Below, piece after piece: positions 9,605 to 19,159 of a stretch of DNA of 64,000 nt. How positions within the stretch are numbered: position 1 is the first letter of the stretch; the number at the start of each line of letters is the position of its first letter. Source of the stretch: Ornithodoros turicata (taxonomy: Eukaryota > Arthropoda > Arachnida > Ixodida > Argasidae); NCBI RefSeq assembly GCF_037126465.1, contig NC_088201.1, positions 230,846,258 through 230,910,257 on the forward strand, given 5' to 3'. Made by a program: the position numbers and the translations under genes. A model generated the notes under the pieces. That model saw nothing but the letters and a program-made list of their open reading frames with translations, had not been told where the DNA came from and made no database searches.

Positions 9605-10095
9605 TGGTACTGTGGTAATAAGGCCGAGACAGCTGTCCAGTGCTGGTGTGACAACGGCCGGGACTTACAAACACATGTTTCACGTGCAGTCAAAGAGCGT
9701 CTGCTAATTTTATTTCCTTAATACTTCACTGACCTTGCACTGGGCTTTACGAGGTGAGTCACTCACCCTGGTGAGAAGACATCACGTTCCACGTGATATT
9801 CCCAACCCACTCGCTCAAACGTCGCCTACCAACGCATTACTGATAATGGCCCAATAAGGCCGAAACGGCTCTCCAATGTTCGTGTGGCGACGTTTGGGAC
9901 TTACAGACATATGTATGACGTGCAGCCTAAGAGCTTCTGTCCATTTCCTTCCCTAATCCTTCACTGGCTCCGCACTGGGCCTTCAGTCGCACACTGTGAC
10001 GGGAGGAATCTGCTGGAAATGCTACGTGACGGTCTGACTCCATCCGCTCCAACATTACCTGCAAGGGTGGAGCACATCCGGTAAACGGCAGTAGT
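9605..10095 (+). repeat. Hammerhead-bearing ~236-bp tandem repeat, locus 3
   Basis: Two units: 'cttcactgaccttgcactgggc' at about 9722 and 'cttcactggctccgcactgggc' at about 9958 (236-bp period), each preceded by an 'aataaggccgaRac' core and 'gacttacaRacaYatg'. The hammerhead at 9814-9898 keeps its outer stem (CTCAAACGTCGCC with GGCGACGTTTGGG), CTGATAA, GGCC/GGCC and GAAAC, but has a one-base insertion and A8. The one near 9612-9660 keeps only the 3' half (GAGAC, ACAGCTGT, GTC). Both are decayed. Confidence 0.75.
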
Positions 10096-10191
10096 ATGCT
10101 GAGCTGTCCAGTGATCAACCACGCCGCTTCCCTCCCCAAATATTTCGGCCATAGTTTACGGGCGCAACAGACTCCTTTCGACAGTTAACCA

Positions 10192-10740
10192 CAGGGTGTG
10201 TGCAAAAAAAACATGACCCGCATTTAGGCACATTGCTTGTTGTCTACCTAACTAACAAACTTCCGGTGGCGCACGATGGCGCATTTATGCGTACGGAATC
10301 TGTAGAAAAATTGCGGAAGCCATACTCAGCTTAAAAAAATAGACGGAGCGACGAAAACTTCGGCCTCCGTGCATCAGAATAGGGCAACGTGGTGGGCATA
10401 GGAGAGTTGTGTTCAAGTACCGCTAGGGGAGCTATCGGTGCAGAAATCGAAACGATGCCCCACATGGATGCTCATCGGCAGTACACCTAGCGGTGTCTGC
10501 ACGTAACTCTCCCGAGACCGAAACGCACTACCATGCACTGTGATGACCGGCCTATTCTAATGCATGGAAGCCAATGTTTTCGCGCTCTGTTTATTTTTTT
10601 ACGCTGAGTACGGCTTCCGGGATTTTTTTTATAGCTTTCGTACGCACAATTACGCCATCGTACGCCACCGGAAGTTCCTTGGGTAAATACACAACGAGTT
10701 ACGTGTAAAAATGCGGGTCACGTTTTTCTGCACACTCTGT
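10192..10740. mobile_element. Foldback MITE, 549 bp
   Basis: CAGGGTGTGTGCAAAAA at the left is mirrored by TTTTTCTGCACACTCTG at the right. The inverted similarity extends inward through 'atgacccgcattt', 'cttccggtggcgcacgatggcg' and 'cggaagcc', so most of the element is one large hairpin. No protein. A target duplication is not clear. Confidence 0.75.
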
Positions 10741-11284
10741 ATTATGTACATCTGTGAGACGGCTTCCGTGCCTCATGGGTCATTCGTGTTTGTAGGATAT
10801 GCTATTTATGAGAGACCACAATGCGTTCAAGTGTAGACGTGCAAACAAGAGTAATTTAGAGAAAGTACAATTAGAAATAAACTGTCCGTGATGCCCTTGC
10901 GTCTCATGCCCATCAGGCGAAAGAGGAGAACAGAACTAAAGGAACATCACGACTCAAAAAGACAGTGTATAATCTCCTAGAGAAAGTATTTTTTTTTAAA
11001 TATTAATTGCTAAGGCCATGCTTCAATGCATCACCACATGCAATGAGGGCCACCGGCCATGCTGGCCATCATCTTCCGCTGACCCTAATGTGTCTAGTGA
11101 GTAGTACAAAAAACGACACGTATGAAGTTTTACAAGCAAAGCAGTTTTGTTATTTCGAAGCCTATACCGTGATTGCCAATGTTCTGAAGAATGAGTCCGG
11201 AATCATGTCACTTACTTTGCTTCGCCACTCATCAATGCCAATGGTACCGACCTCTTCAAGTCTACTGGAAGTTCTGACCATTCA
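10741..11284. other. No gene or element recognised
   Basis: AT-rich intron-like sequence of the host gene. No coding motif, tRNA or long repeat seen. Confidence 0.5.
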
Positions 11285-11730
11285 GGACTAGCCACGCCCC
11301 CCTTACCCGTCGCACCCTTGGCTCCTTCCACGGCTTGGTCAACCTTTATCGCCGCTTTGTTCACCCCTGTGTTGCAGCCTCTTAATGACCTGCTCGTGTA
11401 GTCTTGCTCAAGGGCACCCGCTTCCATGCCCGACTCTTCGACCTCGCACACCGACCAAGCTTTCGACAGTGTTCAGCAGCCTCTCGCTGGCGCTGCTCTC
11501 CTCCTCCATCCGCGGCTGGACGCAGAGACAGCCCTCTTCGTTGACGTTTCGACCATTGCCGTTGCAACGCCACGACGGAGCATGGGGGCCCCTGGGTCTC
11601 TTCTCGAGGAAGCCTACACCAGCTGAGTCCCATGAACTCCTCCCTGCATTACCACTACTTCCTAGAAGGTCGACTGTTTGTGCTGCACACCGACCACAAT
11701 CCCGCACCATTGATCTGAAGACTGCTTCGT
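11285..11730 (+). pseudogene. Ty3/gypsy RT-RNase H remnant
   Basis: Reads LGSFHGLVNLYRRFVHPC (the 'FLGLVNFYRRF' motif joining RT to RNase H), then DQAFDSVQQPLAGAALL and LHPRLDAETALFVDVS (where VDASD.A.GA is usual), then a region with HNP near the tethered RNase H end at 11695. Stops and shifts break it. It may belong to the older element whose integrase is at 15300-15980, with the foldback at 13285 and other DNA inserted between. Confidence 0.65.
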
Positions 11731-13284
11731 GCAACCATTCACCATGTGAGACGACATATGAGCTACACCCTCGAGCTCACTGTAGAAGTACTCTATGTGA
11801 TGCGGCAGGCTGTGAGTCATTCTACGTGACGGCGGATCAGTTCACAATGCCTACACTGGACGTGGACGCCAGAGCTCTCAGGTTAGTTCGGATAGAAACT
11901 AGCATGAGACAGAGTCAAACAAGGTGTTGTAAGCAGACACTTTACTGTGCCTGTCGCTTGTACTGGGGCAACCTCGCACGCAGACCCAGCAGACGTAACC
12001 CTCGGGCCGGACAGCGCAGCGTCAGCAACAAAGCAATCCAGAGCCAGAGGCAAGAACCTGGTGGGGCAGACCCCCAGGACCAGAGATGAGACAGGATCAT
12101 GAGCCGAGTGGTAGAACTCAAAGGCGATGCAGACTGTCAGCCCAAAGTCCTTGTTCTCTTGCAGAACCCAATCGCCCGTGCACCTCTGTCCGTGCCACTT
12201 ACGTCACACACCCTGCACGTTTCCCTCCCGAGCTTCTTCTTTGCCCAGGTGTGACCACGACCATGACACGTCGTAAGACATTGCACAACCCCGAATTGTT
12301 CAATGTCTTCAGAATGTCTTTACAATTCCCCACCACAAAACATTAACCCAGACACTTTTCACTTTGTTTGATGCCACTAAATAGAAAACCGAAATGCCCT
12401 TCTTGTCCATTCTTCTAGATCTCAATGGACCAACGACGAGTGGATATACCATGCACGTTAAAGTGGACGTAAATATATCAGTGACAATTCCGAGCCACCC
12501 CTGACTGAAAACTGTGAAACTAATATAGATACAAAGAAACACAGAGCGTTACATCACTTTAGCTATACAAGTGAGGCAGTGACAAACATCAACGTCAGTA
12601 CACACACACTCGTCCAGCCCTGCACGACGTGCACTTTCACAACATGGAAATCCGCCTGCTGGGGTGTAGCACACAACCTGCACCCGATGAAAATGGACCA
12701 ATTTACGAAGCGACTTATACATTCCGAGAAAATGTCAATTCAACAACTATCAAACTTCCTTCTTATGAACAACTTTCGAAACCTGCATACGAACCACTTT
12801 CAAGAGCGCACTCTACCATGGTCTCCTCTAACGCTATGTAGATACATATTTGCAATTCTGAAAAATACAAAGACACACAACATACTTGTAACCGAACCCC
12901 TCCAAAAGAATGCTGGACACTATACTAGCTATACTTTAGCTTACTATACTGGCTAAACCGTTTGTACACCACCTATGTATTGCCCCCTTCACTCCTGAAC
13001 CATGCTCTCCCCGTACTGGTGCTGCTAGTACAAAGTTCTTATTCAAACTTCTCACGCCGCCCTGCTGGCCGTACCAAATACGCCGTGCTCTTCTCTCATT
13101 GACTGGGTACACTGTCAGCTGTTGGAACCAAAACCCCTGTAGTCACCTTTGCCTGTACATTGTTGACGCCTTCAACTGTTCTTTTACACAGGAGTTGTGT
13201 AACCAGGGGAAAATCTGAGTTGCCTTCGACCGTTTACCACAATCGAACTCGCTCGATCTGTGTGGAACAGCACGTACAACTATA
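11731..13284. other. No gene recognised; probable decayed LTR-element DNA
   Basis: Open stretches (to 12089 and 12579-12956 on +) have no motif I can name. Base composition is even and there is no strong repeat. Confidence 0.4.
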
Positions 13285-14182
13285 CAGGGTGTCCACGCTA
13301 AGTGTGAACTGATTTTTTTTAAATATATCAATCACTTTTTCCGAGATGAAATCAATTGCAATATAGCATATGCTGAAGGGCACTCCCTAGGGGGCATTAA
13401 CAGACTCCTAAGGCAATGTCTTAATTAACTTTCGATAATTAAATTTTAATTATAAAAGCTACGAAGTTGCTCCAATGAGAACATCTTACCTCTTCGGTCA
13501 CCAGATACCAAAACCGTTTTCAGAACAAAAATCCCTTCGGTAGATCGTTCGCAAAAAAGCCGTGAAGGAACGCCATTTTTTTCTTTATTTGGTTTATTGC
13601 GCATCTTCAAAGAAGCGGCTTTCCTTTACTCCTAGTGTGAGAGAGTGAAAGAGCACAGTGCCGCCTCATGCGTCGAAGATTAGCTTTAACTTGCGGAAAC
13701 AAAACAAAAACACAAATCTATCGGATGACTCTATCGCGACTGCCCTTATCTTGGGCTGCATTTTCTGTTTTCTTTTAATCTTTTTCCAGGACGCAAGAGG
13801 CGATAGTGTGCTCTTTCATACTCTCGTATTGGGGGCGAAGGAAAGACGCGTCTCTAGAGATGCGCAATGAATAAAATAAAGAAAAAAATGGCGTTCCTTC
13901 ACGAATTTTTTGCGGACGATCTATCGAACGGATTTTTGTTCTGAAAACGGCTTTGCTATCTGGTGACCGAAGAGATCAGATGTTCTCATTGGAGCAACTT
14001 CGTGGCTGTTATAATTACAAAGTTAATTATTGAAAGTTAATTAAGACATTGCCTTAGGAACCCTGTTAATGCCCCCCTAGGGAGTGCCCTTCAGCATATG
14101 CTATATTGCAATTGATTTCATCTCGGAAAAAGTGATTGATATATTTTTAAAAAATCTGTTCACACTTAGCGTGGACACCCTG
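13285..14182. mobile_element. Complete foldback DNA element, 898 bp, TA target duplication
   Basis: Starts CAGGGTGTCCACGCTAAGTG at 13285 after TATA and ends with its reverse complement at 14182 before TATA. Arms of about 340 bp mirror each other ('ttaattaactttc', 'caatgagaacatctt', 'tcttcggtcaccaga', 'gcgttccttc'), leaving a loop of about 180 bp. No transposase. This copy defines the family; partial copies are at 3164-3757, 7729-8205 and 40881-41566. Confidence 0.85.
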
Positions 14183-14214
14183 TATATGGGCCCCACTTGT
14201 TGAGTGTTATACAG

Positions 14215-15250
14215 ACTTCGGAGACGTCAGTTAGCTTCGTGCCCGTCACATTGCCCAGCAGTAAGTCACATATCGGCGCATTCGTGCAGTTACTTCACGG
14301 CCTTCCCCGGCAAATTCGGCGTCGCAATACTTATGACTGCCTCTGCTAGCCAGCGCAGCGTTCCCTCTGCCAAACGTGCCACCACATAACGACCAGTCAG
14401 CTGGATGTCTTTCACCAGACCTCTCCTCACTATGACCATGTTTGAACCGGTATCGCGGAGTACCTCGACAGACAGTCCATTCATTCTACCTTTACCACAT
14501 CGTAACGATGTACACCATTTCTGGAATGCACAGAATTTACTACACATACTCTTTGTGTATCGTGGTGCATCCTGTATAGCGACACTCGTACGGCTCCTCA
14601 TGATGTCTAACCACGTTACCATCGTTCACAAAACCTAAGGTGACACCCATAATACAAGCGTTCTTAGCCGCTCTCCAATCCTCTCTTCGGACAATTCGCT
14701 GACCTATGTCCTGTCTCTCCACATGTCCCACAGGCGCCTTGCCTTTGCCTAGTGAACCGCAACCTACAATCCGCGATTCTGTGTACCATCTCGGAACACA
14801 ACATACAACCTGTAGACCTCGCGACACTCTTAGGTGCTCCTCCTCAGTCTTCCCTATAGTCCCTGAGCTTCCAAATATTTATCAGCCCGTTTACAAGTTT
14901 CATCAAGAGCCTCGCATTCACCCTCTTTGAAAAATACGCCTGAGGACACCTAACAAAACTGCTCCCGTAATATTAAATCACGCAGCGAGGTGAACTCTTT
15001 CAGGGTTTCAGAGGTCTCCACCCACTTGTAGAAGAAGTGCGTCAGGCGTGCCCCAAACTGCTTGGCAGTCACCTTCCGCCGCGGCATCTTCAACGTCTTC
15101 CGTTTCACCCAGGCATATGAGGCACGCAACGACTCATGTCCGCATGCTGCATCTGGCCCAACATGCACACTGACCTCCGCGCCTAGACACGTTCTTGCCT
15201 TGCCTGCCAGAGAGCGAGTATTCACCAACACACCATAACCCCCCTAGCGA
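14215..15250 (-). pseudogene. LTR retrotransposon gag-protease remnant, antisense to its neighbours
   Basis: Minus strand, in order: a gag piece KQFGARLTHFFYKWVETS followed by SLRDLILREQF (15090-14960), a CCHC zinc knuckle CGTCGETGHRSANC (about 14735-14690, in a shifted frame), then an aspartic protease start LRDTGSNMVIVRRGLV (about 14455) and VARLAEGTLRWLAEAVI. Stops and shifts separate the parts. It abuts, tail to tail, the + strand integrase at 15300, so two different elements meet here. Confidence 0.65.
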
Positions 15251-15289
15251 AGTTCATCCCATCCGACCACCTTTTGGACAAGATCTACA

Positions 15290-15980
15290 GAGACCTTGTT
15301 GGACAACCACTTCCAGCCAGGGGCTTTCGGCATATCCTTTCTTGCTTGGACAGTTTTAACCCTCCGGCCCGAGGCTCTGCCCCTTCCCGACATAGGCGCT
15401 GAGGGCTTTGCAAGAGCCTTCTTCGAAACATGGATCCCACGCTTTGGCATGCCCCCAATCACCTCCGACCGTGGCTGCCTGCTCGACTCCACTCTGCCTC
15501 ACGAGCTATGTAAACTTATCGGCAGTAAACAGACCAGCACTGCAGCATTCCACCCGACCTCAAACTGGCTCGTAGAGCATTTTAACCACCTGAGGAAGTC
15601 CGCCTTGTGAGCTTCTGACATTTCCTCATCCTACATTGAATGCGTTCCCCTAGTTATGGTGGGCATTGCACAGTAATCAAGGAGAGCTACCACTGCAGCA
15701 CTGCTGAACTGGTGTGCTGCTGTACTCTTTACCTTCCCTGTCCAATCTTAACACCCACCTCCGAAGTCGCCGTCCCGGATATGACGTCGTATTGGACCAC
15801 CTCCGTGCCACATTCCGTGGCCATCCGCTCCCCAGATATACGGATCCCCACGCGCTGGTCCATCTTTGTGAGTCTCGCACAGCCGCACGTGTGTTTGCTC
15901 GACGAGATGATGTAAGCCACACAATGCAACCTCCCTGCGATGGCCCGTACCGTGTCCTAGAGCTCGGCGAAAAGCATTTC
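15290..15980 (+). pseudogene. Ty3/gypsy integrase remnant, host of the nested insertion
   Basis: FARAFFETWIPRFGMPPITS then DRGCLLDSTLPHELCKLIGS, AFHPTSNWLVEHFNHLRK and, in another frame, ALVHLCESRTAARVFARRDD and PPCDGPYRVLELGEKHF (the GPY/F module) are the second half of a Ty3/gypsy integrase. The reading stops exactly where a younger LTR element is inserted (after 15980) and resumes after it at 22002 with VSLDRLKLG. Confidence 0.8.
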
Positions 15981-16105
15981 TGTTGTATTTTTATGACAGC
16001 TCTAGTGGCATCCCCCTTTCGTATGAGCGCGCTGTGCGTCTTCTATTCTGTCTTGGCAGTTCGGAAATAAATCTTCTCTGGAACTGAGTGGTTGGACACA
16101 CCACA
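15981..16105 (+). repeat. 5' LTR of the nested Ty3 element
   Basis: Begins TGTTGTATTTTTATGACAGC, contains an AATAAA signal near 16066 and ends CCACA. Differences from the 3' LTR indicate an old insertion. Confidence 0.8.
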
Positions 16106-17290
16106 ATGGCGACGTGCGAAAGTTACGATATCCACGCACAGCTCAACTGTTGATTTTGAGGGTACGTCCTGGCCTTCATGGATCCAGCGTCTAAGCTTCT
16201 TCTTTGATGCTCGCGGTATCGGCGATCCAGAAGAGGGCTCACATTTTCACCCGTTTGTAGGGGAGGACACGTTCGAACTTGCCGGTAATTTGATGCGCCT
16301 CGATGTCTTCATGGCGTATCGTCTGATGAACCTGTTGTTCTACTGCAGGCCATTTTGAGCATAAGCCCTACGAATTTCAGAGCCACTCCAAGTTTCACCA
16401 ACGCAACCATCATGCTGGCAAATCGATATCCGACTATGTCACAGCTCTAAGGCCAATTGCTAAGGATTGCAATTTTGGATCCTGGCAAGACGACGTCATT
16501 TCGCTGCAGGAATATCAGACTCCTGCACCTGCAGATACAACGGCAGCTACCTCAGTGGACTCAGTAGGCCACACTACTTTGTGGGCTCAGGACCGTCAGC
16601 ATCCTCATGACCATCCGCGTCGTCTTCAGCGTCTGACTATTGCCCTTCGCATGTGTATTGCCTGCCTCTAGAGGTCATGCTTCGCGATTCACTTGCTTGC
16701 GGTGTTAGAAACGCAAATTTGCGACAGCGTCTTCATGTTGAGGGTGACATATCGTTTCAACGCGTCCTACGTCTGTTGTTGACTGGTGAGTCTGCTGCCA
16801 ACCATCGCACTACGATAGAGGCCTCGAAACCTCCGGAAGAAGTTAATGCATTGAGGAAAAAGTGGAAGCAGCGTAACAATCAAAACTGTTTTCGTTGTGG
16901 ACCACATCCTCCTCCTGCTCATTGCCCGCATAGCAACGCAGTTTGCAGCTACTACAAGAAAAATTGGCACATGCAAAAAGCCTGTTTGAAAAAGAAGGCT
17001 GCAAAGCGTCATGGGCACAAGAGCTCTGATGCATATTATACCTGCGAGACTGACAGATGGTGGGTCACCAGTCGACATGTTTGCCGTCAAGGATGTCGGC
17101 GGCGACTCCTTAGCTAAGTACTCAGCTCACGTGTCACTCAACAGACCTGCTTTGGTAATGGAAGAGGTACCTTCTGTTTCCTTATCAGTGAGACCACGTA
17201 AACGAATTTGTGGCCATCGAAACCACCGAAGCTGGATTCCTCTGACCTCAACACCTGAACTGGCGAACAGCTTAAGGTCAAGAGGACAGT
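16106..17290 (+). pseudogene. gag and protease start of the nested Ty3 element
   Basis: WPSWIQRLSFFFDARGIGD is the usual start of a chelicerate Ty3 gag. KFHQRNHHAGKSISDYVTAL and DSLACGVRNANLRQRLHVEG follow, then LTGESAA and two zinc-knuckle remnants (CFRCGPHPPPAHC; second one CSYYKKNWHMQKAC with a Cys lost). A protease start may lie in GGSPVDMFAVKDVGG (17060-17100), where the catalytic D(T/S)G is gone. An extra segment at about 16497-16660 interrupts gag. Several frameshifts. Confidence 0.7.
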
Positions 17291-17329
17291 GAGTCACTGT
17301 ACGCCGCAAGAGAAGGACGGCGTAACTCC

Positions 17330-17600
17330 CTTTGTTCCCGTCGATCCCTGTCGTACGAATGTGTGTATGAGTGTGCAAAAATGTAAGAGCGAAAGGAGGA
17401 TGAGTGAGAGAGAGTGACTGGTTTGTCCCTTCAGATGACGCACCCTGGAAGTCGCTGAGAAGGCGTGTTAGCTTAGCTCAATTGGTAGAGCCCTGGACCG
17501 GTAATCCAGAAGATATGGGTTCGAGTCCTACAGCTGGCTAACCTTCTCAGTGACTTTCATCTTTCATCATCTTTCATCCCTTTGTTGTTGCCCATGGGGT
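17330..17600 (+). repeat. tRNA-like repeat unit with flanking inverted repeat, copy 1
   Basis: A cloverleaf of 73 nt (17467-17539) can be drawn: acceptor GTTAGCT/AGCTGGC (two G-U), D arm GCTC...GAGC, anticodon arm CTGGA/TCCAG with loop CCGGTAA (GGT, Thr) and T arm with TTCGAGT. Position 33 is C, not U, and eukaryotes do not normally use GGT for Thr, so it is probably tRNA-derived. The gaagtcgctgagaagg before it (17448-17463) is complementary to ccttctcagtgacttt after it. The same unit occurs at 50694-50960 and 51990-52262, and its 3' part at 51893. Confidence 0.7.
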
Positions 17601-17635
17601 AGGACCAAGTCACCTTGGACGTAATTGGTTTAAAG

Positions 17636-19150
17636 TAGGGATGTGCGAATAGTGGATTTCTGATTTCGAATCGAATACGAATAATTTTGGTCGAACATCG
17701 AATCGAATATCGAATCATCGGCATACAGTATGTGCACATGCATGGAGCATAGTAGACAAAAGCAATTGTTATCAAGTAACAATCGTGTTTTTATTTTCAT
17801 GGACTGCGGAACTTTCAAATTTTCCATGCATTGTAAAAGAAACTAAATGGAGTGACTAGTAACTGTCAATTGACCGTAGCCCGGTTTTGGGGCTCAAACT
17901 TGCAAGTTCAACACACACAACACAAAATAAGTTGAAATTTCACAAATTATTATGAAGAAAGACGAGCTGTTCCACGTGCTCAGGCAACAGACGTTCCCCT
18001 TCGTGCACACACCACAGCCCCGGCAGCAGAGAATGCCCTCTCACTTGGTACGGAGGTAGCTGGGATCGCCAAGTAACGATAGCAAAGTTGTGCAAGGTGT
18101 GGGTAGCTGAATCGACCTGTCGTCTGCCACCACTGACAGGGACTCAAGTCCCTTTTCAACAGCACATCATTTGCATATCCTTCAACTTCTCTTTCTGGTT
18201 CAAACACTTCGTCTGAGTTTGCCAAGCTGTCAAATGCATTCCACACCTGTGATGAGGTGGCTGCAACATTGTTTGCACTTTGCTCGAAGTCGGTGAGCTC
18301 ACCTTCTAGTTCAGACCATGTGGCATGGGCGTTTAGTTCGTCCAATATAAGTCCTTTCAGCGTAGATCTGCACGGCAAGCGGTAACTTGGGACGGCCTCC
18401 GACATCAGTTCTCTGAATCCACGGTCCTCCACAATACTGTACGGCTGAAGGTTAAGGGCCACCATTGCTGTGAGCTTGCTGTTGAGAGCGCATCTCTTCT
18501 TCGCCGGCAGAGGCTCCGTACCACGTAGCAAGTCTTTGAGCGTAGGCTGATCTCTTTTGGATGCCTTTGCGTTGGCCTTTTGTTGTAGGTCGTTATACTC
18601 CTTCAAAAGGGCAGGATGACGCTTAAGGTGGTTTACGAGAGGCGTCGTTGTGCCTGTCGGCGTTTGCAATACGAACTTGCATGCATCACACTCCGCCGAT
18701 GAACGCGTAGCTCGGCGAAAGTACTTCCAGATGCTGCTGCGTTCTTTGAGCTTCGTAACAGACGGTTCGACGTCATCCTCAGCGTCGGACGTGTCTCGCA
18801 TGTCTTGAACTTGAAAGGTGAAACAGGCGAAACAAACTGCGTTCACGCTTGACCAGTGAAGAGTTAAAACATGGAAGACAAGCCCGCCGCGAACACGAGA
18901 GTGGCAGCCATGTTGAACTGCCAATGACAATTCGGTTGAAACAAAAGCGAAACTATGCGAAAACCGAAACCGTGCTCCACGGAGTGCCGTGCTCTTGTGA
19001 TGACTTCGAGCGTTATATTTTGTAATTTCTTTTTATCTCCGGTTTCGAATATTCGAAAATTTTCGAATACTTAGCCCTTGATTCGAATACGAATAATTCA
19101 GATTTAATATTCGATTCGTATTCGAAATTTCGAATATTCGCACACCCCTA
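17636..19150 (-). mobile_element. hAT transposon, 1515 bp, with perfect 8-bp target duplication
   Basis: Ends TAGGGATGTGCGAATA and TATTCGCACACCCCTA are inverted repeats, flanked on both sides by GTTTAAAG (17628-17635 and 19151-19158). Sub-terminal DNA is rich in TTCGAATCGAATAC words. It encodes an internally deleted transposase on the minus strand. It lies in the Ty3 element between protease and RT, so it is younger than that element. The exact duplication suggests a fairly recent insertion. Confidence 0.9.
17980..18930 (-). CDS. Internally deleted hAT transposase: BED finger joined to hATC domain
   Basis: 316 codons open from the Met at 18930; a likelier start is the Met at residue 44 (about 18801), after a possible splice acceptor. 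A BED zinc finger spans residues 65-106 (W68, C81, C84, H101, H105). A linker with QPTLKDLLRG follows. The C-terminal hATC dimerisation domain is at about 258-312 (LSPCQWWQ, LCYRYLAIPATSVPSERAFS). A normal hAT transposase has 550-700 residues; the DDE/RNase H-like and insertion domains between are gone, so it cannot cut DNA, but it could still bind the ends and dimerise. No stop interrupts it. It resembles ZBED1-type proteins. Confidence 0.8.
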   Translation of the reverse strand: MSLAVQHGCHSRVRGGLVFHVLTLHWSSVNAVCFACFTFQVQDMRDTSDAEDDVEPSVTKLKERSSIWKYFRRATRSSAECDACKFVLQTPTGTTTPLVNHLKRHPALLKEYNDLQQKANAKASKRDQPTLKDLLRGTEPLPAKKRCALNSKLTAMVALNLQPYSIVEDRGFRELMSEAVPSYRLPCRSTLKGLILDELNAHATWSELEGELTDFEQSANNVAATSSQVWNAFDSLANSDEVFEPEREVEGYANDVLLKRDLSPCQWWQTTGRFSYPHLAQLCYRYLAIPATSVPSERAFSAAGAVVCARRGTSVA

Positions 19151-19159
19151 GTTTAAAGC

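Noticed and set aside
17467..17539. Functional tRNA-Thr gene
   Set aside because: C33 in the anticodon loop, an unusual GGT anticodon and repeated flanks in other copies indicate a tRNA-derived repeat.
17980..18930. Domesticated ZBED-type host gene
   Set aside because: It lies inside intact hAT ends with a perfect 8-bp duplication, so it is a transposon gene unless conservation elsewhere shows otherwise.
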